A stretch of 23,884 bases of DNA from an uncultured bacterium (GTDB lineage Bacteria; Actinomycetota; Coriobacteriia; Coriobacteriales; Coriobacteriaceae), in NCBI GenBank assembly GCA_905215765.1, contig CAJMRP010000015.1, positions 1 through 23,884 on the forward strand, in the 5' to 3' direction. This document shows positions 22,356-23,884 of this stretch, one piece after another. A program made the translations under genes and the position numbers. The notes under the pieces were generated by a model that did not search any database, was not told the origin of the DNA, and saw only the letters and a list, made by a program, of their open reading frames with translations. Positions within the stretch are counted from its first letter, which is position 1; each line of letters starts with the position of its first letter.

Positions 22356-23123
22356 ATGGAATTGTTTGAGCCGATTCTTCATTTCTTTGAGCAACGGTGG
22401 GTCCACAACATCATCTGGGCCGTCATCTTGGCGATAGGCACCGCCGTCGCCACCAAGGTCGTATCCAAGACCCTGCGTCACCTGCTCAATCGCGACGACA
22501 ACCCGCTTCCGGCATCGAGCATCTTCATCAACATCGCACGCGCCGTCATCTGGATGATCGGCGGCAGCTTTATCCTCGACAACTGCTTTGGCATTAACGC
22601 AAACGCGCTCGTCGCCGCTCTTGGCGTCGGCGGCATCGCCATCTCGCTCGGCTTTCAGGACACGCTGTCAAACCTTATTGGCGGCATGCAGGTTACGTTT
22701 ATGGGCATCATCAAGCCTGGCGACAATATCGAAGTCGGCGGCGTGTCGGGCGTGGTCCAGGACATCACCTGGCGCCACACGACCATCGGAGATGCCTGCG
22801 GGCAGACCATCATCGTCCCCAACTCCAACATCTCCAAGAACACGCTCGTGCATTTGATGCCCTTTGGGCGCGTGGCTGTGCCCGTTGCCGTAAAGGACAC
22901 GTCCAAGTGGGCCTCGCTCGACGCGCTGGCAGACGAGCTGACCAGCGCCACCAAGGCCGCCGTGCTTCCCATCTCGGGCTTTGACAAGGAGCCGTATGTG
23001 CTCTTTAGCGAGATCGGCGACTTTGGCATTAAGGGCAAGATCATCTTTATCGTCAGCGACGACAGCACCACTTTCACCGCTGCCGACGCCTGCATCCGCG
23101 CCATCGCCCCCATCATTGCCTAA
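22356..23123 (+). CDS. Mechanosensitive ion channel, MscS family
   Basis: A membrane channel that opens under tension and lets solutes out during hypo-osmotic shock. The 255-aa product has three membrane segments (about residues 17-38, 58-78 and 84-112), with the pore-lining third segment showing the signature ALGVGGIAISLGFQDTLSNLIGG, followed by the beta domain (PGDNIEVGGVSGVVQDITWRHTTI and IIVPNSNISKNTLVH) and the alpha/beta C-terminal domain. AAGGAGG lies about 10 bases before the ATG. The gene ends 20 bases before the IS3-family element. Confidence 0.94.
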   Translation: MELFEPILHFFEQRWVHNIIWAVILAIGTAVATKVVSKTLRHLLNRDDNPLPASSIFINIARAVIWMIGGSFILDNCFGINANALVAALGVGGIAISLGFQDTLSNLIGGMQVTFMGIIKPGDNIEVGGVSGVVQDITWRHTTIGDACGQTIIVPNSNISKNTLVHLMPFGRVAVPVAVKDTSKWASLDALADELTSATKAAVLPISGFDKEPYVLFSEIGDFGIKGKIIFIVSDDSTTFTAADACIRAIAPIIA

Positions 23124-23142
23124 ACCACCACAAAGGGGACAG

Positions 23143-23884
23143 TGAACTGCACCCCGAAACTTGGACTGAATAAATAGCGACTACGCCGCAAGGGCCTGGT
23201 TCCGGAACTCCTCCGGCGTCAGGCCCTTCAATCTTACCTGCCTGCGCCGCGTGTTCCAATGGGCTATGTACTCCTCCAGGTCGCGCTTGAAGTCCCCGAA
23301 GCTGCCCCACTCCCTGCCGCGGTAGAACTCGTCCTTCACGTGGCCGAAGAGCTGCTCGGTGGCGGCGTTGTCGATGCAGTTCCCCTTGCGTGACATGCTC
23401 TGGGTGATGCCCGCCCCCTCCAGCCTGGAGGCGTAGGACTCGTGCTGGTACTGCCAGCCCATGTCCGAGTGCATGGTCGGCGCCGCCCCGTCTGGCAGGG
23501 CCTCGAGGAGCCGGTCGAGCATCCTGTGCTGCTGGGCGAGGTCCGGCGAGGTCGATATGTCGCTCGCCACGATCTCCTTCGTGCAGAAGTCGAGCACCGG
23601 GGCCCAGTAGGCCTTGGCGCCGGCGACCTTGAACTCGGTGACGTCGGTGCCGAGCTTCTGCCACGGCCCGTCGGCGCCGAAGTCCCTCGCGATGACGTTC
23701 TCGAACGTGCTCCCCACGAGCCCCCTGTAGGAGCTGTACCGGCGGCGGGAGCCCCGGCGGCGTATCCCGCACCGGATGCCCATCTCGCGCATCATCTTGA
23801 GCACGGTCTTGTCGGCCACGACCGCGCCCAGCTCGGCGCGCAGGCACATGGCTATCTGCCGGTGCCCGCAGCCGTTGGCGGTGC
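23143..23884 (-). mobile_element. IS3-family insertion sequence, cut by the window end
   Basis: An element whose visible end starts near 23143 with TGAACTGCACCCCGAAAC, followed by TTGGAC, the type of terminal repeat seen in IS3-family elements (TGxACTG...CCCC...TTGGA). The transposase reads inward to this end on the minus strand. The other end lies outside the window, so the exact boundary and target duplication cannot be set. Confidence 0.8.
23181..23884 (-). CDS. IS3-family transposase (OrfB, DDE integrase core), N-terminus outside the window
   Basis: The catalytic part of an IS3-type transposase. The visible 234 residues start within the HTH_21-like region (NGCGHRQIAMCLRAELG...KTVLKMMREMGI), followed by the rve integrase core. 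The catalytic triad is intact: Asp in LGTDVTEF, Asp in TMHSDMGWQYQ and Glu in NCIDNAATEQLFGHVKDEF; the C-terminus HWNTRRRQVRLKGLTPEEFRNQ is typical. The frame continues past 23884, so it is partial only because the window ends; an ATG at 23849 is not the true start. No frameshift or stop is seen, so it may be active. Confidence 0.94.
   Translation of the reverse strand, partial: TANGCGHRQIAMCLRAELGAVVADKTVLKMMREMGIRCGIRRRGSRRRYSSYRGLVGSTFENVIARDFGADGPWQKLGTDVTEFKVAGAKAYWAPVLDFCTKEIVASDISTSPDLAQQHRMLDRLLEALPDGAAPTMHSDMGWQYQHESYASRLEGAGITQSMSRKGNCIDNAATEQLFGHVKDEFYRGREWGSFGDFKRDLEEYIAHWNTRRRQVRLKGLTPEEFRNQALAA

Noticed and set aside
23113..23847. 244-codon frame in the transposase region in another minus-strand frame
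   Set aside because: It overlaps the transposase frame that carries the complete DDE motifs, and its own translation is Arg/Gly-rich without family features.

Overview
This window reads as about 22 kb of a GC-rich Coriobacteriia-type chromosome (Collinsella-like; inferred from gene content, GTG starts and a fused FeoAB, with no database search behind it). A 1.9 kb piece with the look of a different organism is joined to its left end.

Positions 1-1900 carry mraZ, rsmH and an ftsL-like gene in the order and spacing of a Clostridia (Oscillospiraceae-like) division and cell wall cluster. At about 1897-1903 the ftsL-like gene is cut and runs straight into the cut 3' end of a galU on the other strand. 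Two unrelated genes broken at one point is the mark of a metagenome assembly chimera, or less likely of a real recombination.

Positions 1900-5650 hold, on the minus strand, galU, rplL, rplJ and a class I/II aminotransferase. rplJ has a recognisable L10 leader with an internal terminator and a good promoter. The -35 box of that promoter lies in the arm of a 213-bp nested palindrome (4241-4453) that fills the gap up to the aminotransferase gene.

Positions 5650-12300 hold a flavodoxin-like unknown (+), then on the minus strand a deoxyinosine/uracil-DNA glycosylase, a cytoplasmic GH13 alpha-glucan hydrolase, an MFS exporter and a FeoA-FeoB fusion for ferrous iron uptake. feoAB has a promoter followed by two operator-like palindromes.

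Positions 12300-12650 are non-coding and full of repeats: a strict 62-bp tandem array of 44-bp hairpins with 18-bp spacers, whose arms change in a pair-preserving way, followed by a palindromic element with a second copy at 8417-8483.

Positions 12650-23120 hold an alpha/beta hydrolase (-), a PTS EIIA-Glc domain protein, asnS, a WYL-domain regulator, a three-gene ABC importer (lipoprotein, permease, ATPase), a cell-wall-anchored 5'-nucleotidase and an MscS channel, all on the plus strand and mostly separated by clear intrinsic terminators. An IS3-family element starts at about 23143 and runs off the right end.

The genes themselves are largely housekeeping and nutrient uptake. The unexplained content lies in the intergenic palindromes: the rplJ-upstream giant palindrome, the 62-bp hairpin array, the dispersed 67-bp element, and the GGGACAGG-containing hairpins.
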